64,000 bases of DNA from Pseudomonas extremorientalis (GTDB lineage Bacteria; Pseudomonadota; Gammaproteobacteria; Pseudomonadales; Pseudomonadaceae), in NCBI RefSeq assembly GCF_001870465.1, contig NZ_MDGK01000063.1, forward strand, positions 109,745 through 173,744, written 5' to 3'. Positions 17,605 to 26,741 of the stretch are shown piece by piece (positions within the stretch are counted from its first letter, which is position 1; every line of letters begins with the position of its first letter). Below the pieces are notes generated by a model. That model had not been told where the DNA came from. It did no database searches and saw only the letters and a list, made by a program, of their open reading frames with translations. The position numbers and the translations under genes are program-made.

Positions 17605-18393
17605 ATGAAAAAGCTGGCCTGCCTCGTGCTTTACACCTGTGGTGTTGTGGGGTTATTGCTGCAAGCAGTTCCCGCCCGGGCCGGGGTCATTATGCATGGC
17701 ACCCGCGTGATCTATCCCGCTGACCAGCAGGAAGTGGTGGTACGCCTGGAGAACAAAGGTGACCGTCCAGCGCTGGTACAAGCCTGGCTGGACACGGGCG
17801 ATATCCGCTCGACGCCGGCGACGGTACGCACGCCATTTACCCTGTCGCCACCGATTTTCCGCATTGAGCCCCACCAGCAGCAGGCGCTGCGGCTGCGCTA
17901 TACCGGAGCGGCCGCAGCCCCCGATCGCGAAAGCCTCTACTGGCTGAATGTGCTGGAAGTACCACCGCTTACCGCCGGTACCGAACAAGGCAACCAGATC
18001 GAACTGGCATTTCGGACTCGCTTGCGTGTGTTCCTGCGACCACAGGCATTGCCCTACTCCGTAGCCAGTGCTGCGTCAAAGCTGCAATGGAAACTGGTCG
18101 CACATGAGCATGGCTACGCCCTGCAAGCCACCAACCCCACGCCATATCATGTTTCCCTGAGTTCGGTGGATTTGCTGAACGAAGGAAAACGATTCACTAA
18201 AGCACCAAACAAAGAGGCCAACGACAGCCTGATGATGCCGTGCGGCGACGTGAAACTGTTTGCACTGCCATTGTTGCGCGAATACCCCACCGGAGCGCTG
18301 AACGTCGAATTCACCGCCGTCAGCGACTTCGGTGCCCGCGTGCGCCACTCGGCAAGCGTCACACCGCCAGGCGCCAGGCGATCAAAACCATGA
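17605..18393 (+). CDS. Periplasmic fimbrial chaperone 1 (PapD family)
   Basis: The protein binds pilins in the periplasm by donor-strand complementation and hands them to the usher. ATG at 17605 gives a signal peptide ending VPARA, then the two Ig-like domains. Family marks are GTRVIYPADQQEVVVRLEN, with the pocket Arg, and PPIFRIEPHQQQALRLRY. In the usual (R/K)LFYRP motif this copy has RVFLRP, so the pocket Lys (Lys112 in PapD) appears to be replaced by Arg. It overlaps the next gene by four bases (ATGA). Confidence 0.88.
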   Translation: MKKLACLVLYTCGVVGLLLQAVPARAGVIMHGTRVIYPADQQEVVVRLENKGDRPALVQAWLDTGDIRSTPATVRTPFTLSPPIFRIEPHQQQALRLRYTGAAAAPDRESLYWLNVLEVPPLTAGTEQGNQIELAFRTRLRVFLRPQALPYSVASAASKLQWKLVAHEHGYALQATNPTPYHVSLSSVDLLNEGKRFTKAPNKEANDSLMMPCGDVKLFALPLLREYPTGALNVEFTAVSDFGARVRHSASVTPPGARRSKP

Positions 18394-19148
18394 ATGCCAT
18401 TTTCACTTCACACTGGGTGGCCCGTCTCATTGCATTGACACTTGCGCTGTCTGGTGCCGCCGCCGGGCACGCCAGCGTGGTCATTGGCACCACTCGGATC
18501 ATCTACCCGCAGCGCGACAAGGAGGTGACGGTCAGGCTCGAAAGCAAGAACCAGGCACCCGTGCTGGTCCAAGTCTGGCTGGACAGCGGTGACGAACACT
18601 CGACCCCGGATAGGGCCACGGTGCCGTTTATCGCCACGCCGCCGATCTTTCGCATGGATCCAGGCAAGCAGCAGGTCGTACGCCTGGCGTACACGGGCGA
18701 CACCTTGCCCACCGAACAGGAAAGTCTGTTCTGGCTCAACCTGTTGGAGGTGCCCGCGCACTCCCAGGAGGCCAATCAGTTGCAACTGGCCTTCCGCTCG
18801 CGGATCAAGCTGTTTTTCCGACCGTCGAACCTGCCTTCCGGGGTCGACGCGGCGCCGGGAAAACTGCAATGGCGGCGTGAATCGACCGCGCAAGGCCAGG
18901 TACTGGAGGTCTATAACCCCACGCCTTACTACGTAACCTTCGAACAGGTCGAGTTGCTGGAGTCCCGGCAGCGCCATCCACGCAAGGCCGCGTCTTCAGG
19001 TGCTGGAAACATGGTGGCGCCGGGTGATCGCACGCGCTTCGAACTGCCCAGCCTCAAAACCCCACCAGGCAGCGCCGCCACCGTGGAGTTCCAGACACTC
19101 GACGACTACGGAGTGCGCAATACCCACAGTGCCCGGGTCTCGACATGA
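18390..19148 (+). CDS. Periplasmic fimbrial chaperone 2 (PapD family)
   Basis: This second chaperone (252 residues from ATG 18390) has a signal peptide ending AAGHA, then SVVIGTTRIIYPQRDKEVTV, PPIFRMDPGKQQVVRLAY and RSRIKLFFRPSNLP, so both pocket residues (Arg, Lys) are present. It is a paralogue of the preceding gene, to which it is translationally coupled. Two chaperones in one usher locus often divide work between the main rod subunit and tip subunits; that division is not shown here. Confidence 0.88.
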   Translation: MNAIFTSHWVARLIALTLALSGAAAGHASVVIGTTRIIYPQRDKEVTVRLESKNQAPVLVQVWLDSGDEHSTPDRATVPFIATPPIFRMDPGKQQVVRLAYTGDTLPTEQESLFWLNLLEVPAHSQEANQLQLAFRSRIKLFFRPSNLPSGVDAAPGKLQWRRESTAQGQVLEVYNPTPYYVTFEQVELLESRQRHPRKAASSGAGNMVAPGDRTRFELPSLKTPPGSAATVEFQTLDDYGVRNTHSARVST

Positions 19149-19288
19149 CCCCGAGAGGTGCCTAGCGCCGTATTGGCCCGCCCCCCGCTACTGACCTCAC
19201 TGCACACGTTCGTTTGATGCCCGGTTTTCAGGGTAGGGCTTCCCATTGCCCAAATTCGGACAGCCCCTATTTTTTGGAAGTGGTACAC

Positions 19289-21832
19289 ATGAGTTTTGTC
19301 ACCCGCGCCAGTTTAAGAAACTGGCCTTTTGCGCGTCATCAATTGATGCTTGCGACGCGCTGCCTTTTACTGATGAGCAGCGCCTATGCTGTGGGCGCCC
19401 AAGGTGTCGAGAATGTCAGGTTCAACCCGGCCTTCTTCCCGGATGGGGTTGGCGGCCAACAAGTCGACATAGGCAAATTCAGCCAGGGTAACGTCGTGCT
19501 GCCCGGCAGCTACCGCACCGACGTTTATCTCAATGGCCAATGGATTGGGCGCGAAAGCCTCACGTTTGTCGCGGTAAAGGGCCGAGATTCCGCACAGATG
19601 TGCCTGGAGCGGGATGTCGTGCTCAGGTTTGGCATCGACTTGGACGCGGCACAAGCTCAACCCACCGAAGCCAGACAAACGCCCACTCCCGCGTTTGCAC
19701 CCTGCGAAGACATCTCAACCTACCTGCCGGGAAGCACCGGTCAATTCGACTCGGGCGAAAACCGCCTGACCCTGCAGGTTCCTCAGATCTACCTGGCACG
19801 TAAAGCGCGCGGTTATGTCGACCCCAGGCACTGGGACGGCGGGGTCGATGCGGCTTTCGTGCGCTACAACGCCAACACCTTTGAGACCCGCACAAATGGC
19901 CGCTCCGTCGACGCTCATTACCTGGGCCTGAATACGGGGCTCAATCTGGGAGACTGGCACTGGCGCCACAGCGGCAGCTTCAGCCAGACCGATACCTCCT
20001 CGGGCTATCAGCGCAGCAGCACCTATGTGCAGCGCGAGTTGAGCCCGCTGCGATCACAGATGATGCTCGGCGAGATCTATACCCCAGGCGAACTGTTCGA
20101 CAGCGTGCGCCTGCGTGGCGCCAGCCTGTTCAGCGATGATCGGATGCTGCCGGACTCTCAGACCGGGTTCGCCCCGGTCGTGCGCGGCATCGCCGAGACC
20201 AATGCACGGGTTACCGTGCGCCAACGGGGCGTGTTGTTGGATGAAGTGTCGGTCGCTCCTGGCCCGTTCGTGCTCAACGATTTGTTTCCTACCGGTTATG
20301 GCGGCGACTTGACCGTCACGGTGACCGAGGCAGATGGCCGTCGACGCGAATTCATAGTGCCATTCGCCGCCAACGCCAATCTGCTGCGCACTGGCCACAG
20401 CCGCTATTCCCTTAGCGTCGGCAGGATGGATGAAATCGGCCTGCGCCACCCCCCAAGGCTCGTACAAGCCACTTACCAGCACGGCCTCAGTAACCTGGTG
20501 ACCGGCTACACCGGGACGGTGGCAGGTGACGACTACTTGTCGCAATTGCTGGGCGCGGCATTCAATACCCCGTATGGCGCGCTCTCCCTTGACCTGACCC
20601 ACTCAGATGCAACATTACCGGGCCACGGTTCACGCCAGGGGCAAAGCGTGCAGCTGCGCTACAGCAAGAACTTCACCGACACCGGCACCCACTTTGCCCT
20701 CGGCGCCTACCGATACTCCACGCAAGGCTTTCTGAGCATCGCCGACGCCGCACGGGTTCGCGACCTCGCCATCGGCGGGCACAACTTGGATAACGTATCG
20801 CGTCTGCGCGACAGGATGGACATCAGCCTCAATCAAAGCTTGAGCAACGGCACGGTCTACCTGACCGGATCCTCACAAAACTACTGGAACCGCAACAGCG
20901 GCAACCTGACCTTTACCACCGGTTACAGCGGCAACTGGAAGGGCCTGCGCTACACCCTCAGCGCCCAGCGCACCAAGGATCTGCTGAGCGAGCGGGTCGA
21001 CAAGCAAGTGGAACTGACCCTGAGCCTGCCCTTAGGCAGCGACGCTCGCTCCCCCACCCTGACCACCACTGTCTATCGCGGCGATCAAAGCAGCGGTGAA
21101 CGGATGAACCTCGGCGGCACCCTGGGCGAGCGCGGCCAATTCAGCTACGGAGTAGGGGGTAGCCGTACGCAGGGCCGCAGTAATTCGGTCTCTGCCGACA
21201 TGAAATACCAGGCCAGCCACGGCGTGCTGTCGGCAGGGTTCGGCCAGAGCAACGCCTACCGCGCAACGTCCCTGGGCATGACCGGCGGCATCGTCGCTCA
21301 CGCAGGTGGTGTGATTTTCGCACCGGAACTGGGCGAAACCATTGGCATTGTCCAGGCCCCAGGCGCACAAGGTGCGCGGATCAATGGCAATCACGGCGCC
21401 CAGGTCGGCAAGGGCGGGTATGCCGTGGTGCCGTACCTCACACCTTATCGCCAGAACGTGGTCGAGTTGGACCCCAAGGACCTGTCTGTAGATGTGGAAC
21501 TCAAGAGCGCCGCGCAAAACGTCGCCCCCCGTGCAGGCTCGGTGGTGAAACTGCACTTCGACACCGTCAGCGGCCAAGCCTTATTGATCTCTGCATTACG
21601 CAAGGATGGCAGCCCGCTGCCCTTCGGTTCCGATGTGTTCGACGAGAATGGCGACAGCGTCGGCGTGGTCGGCCAGGGTGGCAAAGCCTTTGCGCGCGTA
21701 CCGCGCTCCCACGGGGTGCTGGCGGTGAAGTGGGGCTCCGAGGGAAACGCTTCCTGCCGGCTTCGTTACGACGTCAGTGGACAACAGGGCGCCAACCGCT
21801 TGCTTCAGGTGGACGCAGGTGCATGCCAATGA
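19289..21832 (+). CDS. Outer-membrane fimbrial usher (FimD/PapC family)
   Basis: The 847-residue usher starts at ATG 19289 (GGAAG ribosome site), with a signal peptide to about VGAQG. It has the N-terminal subunit-binding domain (VRFNPAFFPDG to the FGIDLDAAQ region), a long 24-strand beta-barrel with plug (DRMLPDSQTGFAPVVRG, PGPFVLNDLFPTGYGGDLTV), and C-terminal domains ending with a Cys pair (ASCRLRYD and DAGACQ). It assembles and secretes pilins delivered by the two chaperones. A 140-base gap before it may contain an extra promoter. Confidence 0.93.
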   Translation: MSFVTRASLRNWPFARHQLMLATRCLLLMSSAYAVGAQGVENVRFNPAFFPDGVGGQQVDIGKFSQGNVVLPGSYRTDVYLNGQWIGRESLTFVAVKGRDSAQMCLERDVVLRFGIDLDAAQAQPTEARQTPTPAFAPCEDISTYLPGSTGQFDSGENRLTLQVPQIYLARKARGYVDPRHWDGGVDAAFVRYNANTFETRTNGRSVDAHYLGLNTGLNLGDWHWRHSGSFSQTDTSSGYQRSSTYVQRELSPLRSQMMLGEIYTPGELFDSVRLRGASLFSDDRMLPDSQTGFAPVVRGIAETNARVTVRQRGVLLDEVSVAPGPFVLNDLFPTGYGGDLTVTVTEADGRRREFIVPFAANANLLRTGHSRYSLSVGRMDEIGLRHPPRLVQATYQHGLSNLVTGYTGTVAGDDYLSQLLGAAFNTPYGALSLDLTHSDATLPGHGSRQGQSVQLRYSKNFTDTGTHFALGAYRYSTQGFLSIADAARVRDLAIGGHNLDNVSRLRDRMDISLNQSLSNGTVYLTGSSQNYWNRNSGNLTFTTGYSGNWKGLRYTLSAQRTKDLLSERVDKQVELTLSLPLGSDARSPTLTTTVYRGDQSSGERMNLGGTLGERGQFSYGVGGSRTQGRSNSVSADMKYQASHGVLSAGFGQSNAYRATSLGMTGGIVAHAGGVIFAPELGETIGIVQAPGAQGARINGNHGAQVGKGGYAVVPYLTPYRQNVVELDPKDLSVDVELKSAAQNVAPRAGSVVKLHFDTVSGQALLISALRKDGSPLPFGSDVFDENGDSVGVVGQGGKAFARVPRSHGVLAVKWGSEGNASCRLRYDVSGQQGANRLLQVDAGACQ

Positions 21833-21888
21833 CTGCGGCCCGCCGTTCATCCCGTGTTTACACAGCCACTTTTCACGATGGACTGAAG

Positions 21889-22827
21889 ATGAAACAACAC
21901 CTCCCCTTCCTGGCGGCACTACTGGCCCTGGGCACATCGATCACTGCACAGGCGGCCTGTGACAGGTACCCGGATGCAACGCTGACCCTCAATACGGCCA
22001 CGACAATCAGCGTGCCGGACAGCATTCCTGTCGGCGGCGTGATCCTGCGACAGGCGTTCAACGGCACATCACCCGGCTTCACAACCCATTGCTGGGGGCA
22101 GACGCTGAGGACGATTACCGGGCGCTACGCACGCGATCTGTACCCCGGCACACTCATCTATCGCACTGAGGTACCCGGTATCGGTATCACGGTGTCGATG
22201 ACATGGGCCGATGGCGGGCCGGCAAACTTCGGGCTCTTCAGTCAGAGCACCGTTATGTACCCTGGAAAAGTCCAAAGCTTCACCTCGGCGCAAGTCACGT
22301 TCTACAAGATGGGCACAGTGGCAGACGGGACCATACCCAGTGGGAGCCTCTGGGAGGACAGGTGGCATAACGTCCCGGAAAGTTTTCGATTGGTGTTCGG
22401 CAACGCCATACGTTTCATCCGGGCTCCCGCCACTTGTGACCTCGCCGCCGGGGACGTCAACCGCCTGATCACACTTGCCCCGATCAATGTCGGCGATTTG
22501 AAAGACGCACCGTACGCCGGCGTTCAGAACTTCGATCTCACCGCCAATTGCACCGACGCTGGCAGCGTCACCTTTCGTTTTACCGGGACGCCCGCGCCAG
22601 ACAACACCGCACTGTTCGCCAATACGGGCACCGCCCAAGGCATAGGGCTGTGGCTCTACTCACGCATCAATGGCGTGCCTCAGACCATCAGCGTCAATGA
22701 CCAGCGCACGGTGACGGTGTCCGGTGATCGGGCGGTCTTGCCGCTCAGCGCCGCGTACCACAAAAACGGCAGGGTCAGCCCAGGCACTCTGGCTAGTACC
22801 GCCACCGTCAGCATTACCTACAACTAA
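21889..22827 (+). CDS. Fimbrial tip adhesin, two-domain (FimH-like organisation)
   Basis: The 312 residues start at ATG 21889 with a signal peptide ending TAQA. Residues about 23-180 form an N-terminal domain of about 155 residues unlike pilins (two Cys, Trp-rich), the position of a receptor-binding lectin domain. From about 185 a pilin domain begins (APATCDLAAGDVNRLITL) and ends with the beta strand TATVSITYN, penultimate Tyr. The receptor is unknown. It lies 56 bases after the usher. Confidence 0.8.
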   Translation: MKQHLPFLAALLALGTSITAQAACDRYPDATLTLNTATTISVPDSIPVGGVILRQAFNGTSPGFTTHCWGQTLRTITGRYARDLYPGTLIYRTEVPGIGITVSMTWADGGPANFGLFSQSTVMYPGKVQSFTSAQVTFYKMGTVADGTIPSGSLWEDRWHNVPESFRLVFGNAIRFIRAPATCDLAAGDVNRLITLAPINVGDLKDAPYAGVQNFDLTANCTDAGSVTFRFTGTPAPDNTALFANTGTAQGIGLWLYSRINGVPQTISVNDQRTVTVSGDRAVLPLSAAYHKNGRVSPGTLASTATVSITYN

Positions 22828-22848
22828 CTGAAACCCGAGGAAAACCCG

Positions 22849-23376
22849 ATGTACCTTCGAAGCATTCCCTTGCTGATGGCCATGATTGGCGGACTCGTCA
22901 GCCTCACCGCCCACGCCGCGACTACCGGCACCTTGAGTTTCGCCGGACAAGTCAACGCCGGCACCTGCAACCTGGCAGCGGGCGACGAAAATCGGAACAT
23001 TACGTTGCCAACGATCAAGATTTCCGACCTGGACGCGAGCCCCTCCGCCGGCCAGCTCGACTTCGAGGTTACCGCCGACTGCGAATCGGATATCCGTAAC
23101 GTGATCTTCCTATTTGCCGGAACACCCGCCGTGGGCAACGGCGAGTTATTTGCCAATACCGGCGGCTCAAAAGGCACTGCGCTGTGGCTGACACATCGCG
23201 CGCCCACCCTTTCGACCATCCCCGCCAATGGCACCCCTGAGCAGCGCAGCCGAACTGTGGCGACGAACGGCAACAAGGCCGTACTTCCCCTCGCGGCGGC
23301 TTACCATAAGACTGGTGAAGCCATCACTCAGGGCAGCCTGGTCAGCGCGGTCACCGTTTCCATCACTTACAACTGA
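22849..23376 (+). CDS. Minor fimbrial subunit
   Basis: The 175-residue secreted pilin has a signal peptide ending TAHA and mature start ATTGTLSFAGQVNAGTC. Its mature part is strongly similar to the pilin domain of the preceding adhesin (CNLAAGDENRNITLPTI, ELFANTGGSKGTALWL, AVLPLAAAYHKTGE, TVSITYN), which suggests duplication and suits a tip adaptor that polymerises with the adhesin. It is the last gene of the operon, followed by a terminator. Confidence 0.85.
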   Translation: MYLRSIPLLMAMIGGLVSLTAHAATTGTLSFAGQVNAGTCNLAAGDENRNITLPTIKISDLDASPSAGQLDFEVTADCESDIRNVIFLFAGTPAVGNGELFANTGGSKGTALWLTHRAPTLSTIPANGTPEQRSRTVATNGNKAVLPLAAAYHKTGEAITQGSLVSAVTVSITYN

Positions 23377-23397
23377 CGAAACGGCCTTAAGGGCGCA

Positions 23398-23432
23398 AAA
23401 AAATGCCCGACCTTCGTAGGCCGGGCATTTTT
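23398..23432. terminator. Bidirectional terminator between the fimbrial operon and phaF
   Basis: AAATGCCCG and CCGGGCATTT form a hairpin flanked by A7 on the left and T5 on the right. It serves the fimbrial operon on + and phaF on -. Confidence 0.85.
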
Positions 23433-23448
23433 CGTCTCCTGGAAAAAA

Positions 23449-24387
23449 TCAGGACTGACTGGATGGCGTCGGGGTTACCGGCGTTGCAGTCGGGGTCGCA
23501 GCAGCAGGGGTCGGCGCGGACACCGAGTTGGCTGTGGAGGCGGTTGGCGCAGTAGCAGGCTTGGCAACAGCTGGCTTCGGTGCTGCTGGTTTTTTCGCTA
23601 CCGCAGGCTTCTTCGCGGTGGCTGGTTTTGCCGCTGGCTTGGCAGCCGGTTTCGCGGCGGCCGACTTGGCGGCTGGCTTGGCCGCTGCGGTTTTGGTCGC
23701 TGGCTTGGCGGCAGGTTTTGCTGCTGGTTTTGCAGCAGCCTTGGCTGCGGGTTTAGCCGCTGGTTTAGCGGCTGGCTTGGCAGCAGCTTTCGCAGCGACA
23801 GGCTTGGCAGCGGGTTTGGCTGCAGCAGTTTTGGCGGCTGGCTTCGCAGCAGCCTTGGCCGCTGGTTTGGCGGCCGGCTTGGCGGCGGCTTTTACCAGAG
23901 GCTTGGCGGCAGTTTTCGCAGCCGGTTTGGCCGCTGCTGTTTTAGCGGCAGGCTTGGCAGCAGGTTTGGCGGCTGCGGTTTTCGCCGGAGCCACTTTGGC
24001 GCCGGTGAGTTTTTCAATTTGCCTGGTCAGGGTATCGACCTTGCTGTGCAGCGTTTTGAGTTCAGCTTTACTCGGCACGCCCAGTCGCGAAACGGCACTG
24101 GCGAGGCGCTTGTCGAAAGTCTGTTCCAACTTCTCCCAAGTGTCAGCAATGCTGGATTTGGCAGAGCCGGCAGTTGCCTTGGCCGCTTCAACTTTTTTTC
24201 CAACCGTGGTTTTGGTCAACTTCTCGGCCTTCTCGCCGTCCTTGACCAAAGTCTCGAAGTATTTGCCGCCGTCACTGCTAACCTTCGAGTACACGCCTAA
24301 ACCAGCAAGCCAGATCTTACGGGAATATTTTTCAACTTCCCCGACCCACGAGCTGCCTTCTTTCTGAGTAGTCTTTTTAACAGCCAT
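23449..24387 (-). CDS. phaF: PHA granule-associated phasin PhaF with histone-like tail
   Basis: This 312-residue protein coats PHA granules and tethers them to the nucleoid so that they partition between daughter cells. Residues about 1-110 are the amphipathic phasin domain (KYSRKIWLAGLGVYSKV), then a coiled coil (LKTLHSKVDTLTRQIEKL), then a long tail of AAKPAAK-type repeats (about 137-285) resembling histone H1, and a Thr/Pro/Ser end. It is likely co-transcribed with phaI, 12 bases upstream. Confidence 0.96.
   Translation of the reverse strand: MAVKKTTQKEGSSWVGEVEKYSRKIWLAGLGVYSKVSSDGGKYFETLVKDGEKAEKLTKTTVGKKVEAAKATAGSAKSSIADTWEKLEQTFDKRLASAVSRLGVPSKAELKTLHSKVDTLTRQIEKLTGAKVAPAKTAAAKPAAKPAAKTAAAKPAAKTAAKPLVKAAAKPAAKPAAKAAAKPAAKTAAAKPAAKPVAAKAAAKPAAKPAAKPAAKAAAKPAAKPAAKPATKTAAAKPAAKSAAAKPAAKPAAKPATAKKPAVAKKPAAPKPAVAKPATAPTASTANSVSAPTPAAATPTATPVTPTPSSQS
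23530..23980. repeat. Low-complexity repeat encoding the AAKPA tail of PhaF
   Basis: Degenerate 9-15 base units (GGCTTGGCGGC and similar on +) encode tandem AAKP motifs. It is coding DNA, prone to length change by slippage or recombination. Confidence 0.8.
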
Positions 24388-24399
24388 CCCGATGTCTCC

Positions 24400-24822
24400 T
24401 TAGTGTTTACGCGCGACACGTTCTAGCAATGTCGTCAGCTCTTCGAGCTTAGCAGAGAGTGTCTCAACGTCATGTTTAGACGCAATGCCGATTCGATTCA
24501 AGGCACTGGCAACGCGAGTATCAAAAGCTTTTTCAACTTTATCCAGCTGAACTTCTACCAGACCTTTGACTGCGGAGACATTACTCTTTACTTGGTCAAT
24601 CTGACTGTTGGCGGCCTCAAGTTGTTCAACTGCAACTTTTTTGCCTTTGCTTTCAACATGTTGCCCAGTTTTAACCAGCTCTTTGAAGTACTCGCCGCCC
24701 TCGCTTCCGACCTTGGCGTAAGCCCCCAGACCCGCCAACCAAATCTTGCGGGCATAGGACTTGACCTCGCTCAGGGTGGTGGTCTGGGCGTCGATTTTTT
24801 TCTTCAGGATAACTTTGGCCAT
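24400..24822 (-). CDS. phaI: PHA granule-associated phasin PhaI
   Basis: The 140-residue phasin starts at ATG 24822 (MAKVILKKKIDAQTT); the frame upstream lacks family features. It shares the phasin segment SYARKIWLAGLGAYAKVGSEG with PhaF and a C-terminal coiled coil (KHDVETLSAKLEELTTLLER), but has no basic tail. It covers granules and controls their size, and heads the phaI-phaF operon, a known PhaD-activated promoter in P. putida. Confidence 0.95.
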   Translation of the reverse strand: MAKVILKKKIDAQTTTLSEVKSYARKIWLAGLGAYAKVGSEGGEYFKELVKTGQHVESKGKKVAVEQLEAANSQIDQVKSNVSAVKGLVEVQLDKVEKAFDTRVASALNRIGIASKHDVETLSAKLEELTTLLERVARKH

Positions 24823-24927
24823 GGTGCACCTCACGCAGAATAGGGGGGAGGAACGGCCCACAGGAGTTGAGGGCTTGGGCACAAAGTAGGCGGGAAAATT
24901 AGAATCGGCACCCTAAGAACAATGGGA

Positions 24928-25203
24928 TCACGCCAGCGCCTTATCCAGGGCCTTTTCGATTTCGGACTTGATGGTGCCACTCATGGCCGACATCAACAGC
25001 CCCAGCTCCACATCAATGCGCAGCGAATCCTCAGCGACTAATACCGTGCCTTTAACCCCCGAACGCTTGAGATTCAAGGTATCGCCGGACCACGACGGCT
25101 CCAGGCCGTATTGCTCCTTGAGTTTGTGCGCCAACTTGTCGGCCTTTGCCCGCGCGCCCTCTTTACCCAGGGAATGTGCACGCTCAACAGTTATACGGGC
25201 CAT
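24928..25203 (-). CDS. Small PHA-system family protein (granule-region protein)
   Basis: The 91-residue cytoplasmic protein (ARITVERAHSLGKEGARAKA, then ELGLLMSAMSGTIKSEIEKA) belongs to the small family found beside phasin genes and described as polyhydroxyalkanoic acid system protein. No enzymatic motif is visible. It lies between phaI and the divergent ubiE, as in other Pseudomonas. Its role is unknown. Confidence 0.8.
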   Translation of the reverse strand: MARITVERAHSLGKEGARAKADKLAHKLKEQYGLEPSWSGDTLNLKRSGVKGTVLVAEDSLRIDVELGLLMSAMSGTIKSEIEKALDKALA

Positions 25204-25347
25204 TGCAATGACTCCTCTTTATAGGGACTTGGATACCTTCGATGCGGCAAAAGGTCTCGCTGACCGCCCATCTTACCGTCAGCCTTGCCAAGACAAAGCA
25301 GGCCTTGGGGATTATCATGTCCCGCATTCTCTTTTGGTGACAGCGAT

Positions 25348-26118
25348 ATGACTGATCAGCGCAAAGGCAGCGATGCCGAACCCACCACTCACTTCGGCTT
25401 CAAGAACGTCCCGGAAAGCCAAAAAGCGGAAAAAGTCGCTGAGGTGTTCCACTCCGTGGCAGCCAAGTACGACTTGATGAACGACGTGCTGTCGGGCGGC
25501 ATGCACCGCCTGTGGAAGCGGTTCACCATCGAGTTGTCGGGCGTTCGCCCCGGCAACCGCGTACTGGACATCGCCGGCGGCACGGGCGATCTGGCGGCCA
25601 AGTTCTCCAAGCTCGTCGGCCCGACCGGCCAGGTGGTGCTGGCCGACATCAACAGTTCGATGCTCAAGGTCGGTCGCGATCGCCTGCTGGATAAAGGCGT
25701 GGCCGGCAATATCGAGTTCGTCCAGGCGGATGCCGAGAAGCTGCCATTCCCGGACAACCATTTCGACTGCGTGACTATCGCCTTCGGCCTGCGCAACGTG
25801 ACCCATAAGGAAGACGCGATCCGCTCGATGCTGCGCGTACTCAAGCCGGGTGGCCGCCTGTTGGTGCTGGAGTTCTCCAAGCCGACCAATGCGGTGATGT
25901 CCAAGGTCTACGACACCTACTCGTTCGCCTTCATGCCACTGGTGGGCAAGCTGGTGCTCAATGACCCGGACAGCTATCGCTACCTGGCCGAATCGATCCG
26001 CATGCACCCCGACCAGGAAACCCTGAAGTCGATGATGGTAGAGGCCGGTTTCGACCGCGTGACCTACCACAACATGACCTCGGGTATCGTCGCCCTGCAC
26101 CGCGGCATCAAGCCCTGA
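25348..26118 (+). CDS. ubiE: Ubiquinone/menaquinone C-methyltransferase UbiE
   Basis: The SAM-dependent enzyme adds the C2 methyl group of the ubiquinone ring. ATG at 25348 (MTDQRKGSDAEPTTHFGFKN) gives 256 residues. It shows the UbiE signatures YDLMNDVLSGGMHRLWKR and RVLKPGGRLLVLEFSKP, and SAM motif I LDIAGGTGDLA. It begins ubiE-ubiJ-ubiB, with its stop overlapping the ubiJ start (TGATG). Confidence 0.97.
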   Translation: MTDQRKGSDAEPTTHFGFKNVPESQKAEKVAEVFHSVAAKYDLMNDVLSGGMHRLWKRFTIELSGVRPGNRVLDIAGGTGDLAAKFSKLVGPTGQVVLADINSSMLKVGRDRLLDKGVAGNIEFVQADAEKLPFPDNHFDCVTIAFGLRNVTHKEDAIRSMLRVLKPGGRLLVLEFSKPTNAVMSKVYDTYSFAFMPLVGKLVLNDPDSYRYLAESIRMHPDQETLKSMMVEAGFDRVTYHNMTSGIVALHRGIKP

Positions 26119-26741
26119 TGCTGATCAAAGGCCTTCTCGCCAGCGTTGAACACGGCCTCAACCGTGTGCTGCGCCTGGACAGCACCGCCCTGGCACGGCT
26201 TGCGCACCTCAACGGTAAAGTCATTGCCGTCGATTGCCGCAGCCCCCGCTTGCAGCTGTTTATCCTGCCCAGCGATGAAGGCCTGATGCTTGCGACCCAG
26301 TGGGCCGCCGACGCCGACTGCACGCTGCGTGCGCCGGCATCGAGCCTGTTGCACCTGGCCCTGAGCCGCAACAAGACCGCCATCCTGCACAGCGCCGAAG
26401 TCGAGCTGGAGGGCGACAGCTCGGTGCTGATGGACCTCGCCGCCATCCTGCAGGACCTGGAACTGGACTGGGAATACGAACTGTCGCGCTGGATCGGCCC
26501 CGTCGCCACCCAGTTGATCAGCGGGCACCTGCGCAGCCGTTCGCGCTGGTACCAGCAAGGGTTCGCCAGCCTCAACCAGAACCTCGCCGAATACCTGAGC
26601 GAAGAATCGCGCACCCTGGTCGGGGAGCGGGAAGCGCAAGCGCGCTTTCGTGAACTCGACAAGGCCAAAATCGACCTGGAACGCCTTGAGGCGCGCTTCG
26701 AGCGCCTGAGCCGCTCCCTTGATCCAAGCGATAACGCATGA
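26118..26741 (+). CDS. ubiJ: Ubiquinone biosynthesis accessory factor UbiJ (SCP2 domain)
   Basis: The 207-residue protein has an SCP2-type lipid-binding domain (about 15-115), thought to hold prenylated intermediates in the soluble Ubi complex, and a C-terminal coiled coil (KIDLERLEARFERLSRSL) used for partner binding. One-base overlap with ubiE and four-base overlap with ubiB indicate tight coupling. Confidence 0.9.
   Translation: MLIKGLLASVEHGLNRVLRLDSTALARLAHLNGKVIAVDCRSPRLQLFILPSDEGLMLATQWAADADCTLRAPASSLLHLALSRNKTAILHSAEVELEGDSSVLMDLAAILQDLELDWEYELSRWIGPVATQLISGHLRSRSRWYQQGFASLNQNLAEYLSEESRTLVGEREAQARFRELDKAKIDLERLEARFERLSRSLDPSDNA

Noticed and set aside
23530..23980. Repeat block that at first sight resembles a tandem-repeat or CRISPR-like array
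   Set aside because: Units are degenerate, in frame and encode AAKP motifs; there are no uniform spacers or cas genes.
23528..24367. Alanine/glycine-rich frame on + opposite phaF resembling a membrane protein
   Set aside because: It is the complement of the AAKP repeats; the apparent hydrophobicity is a by-product of those codons.
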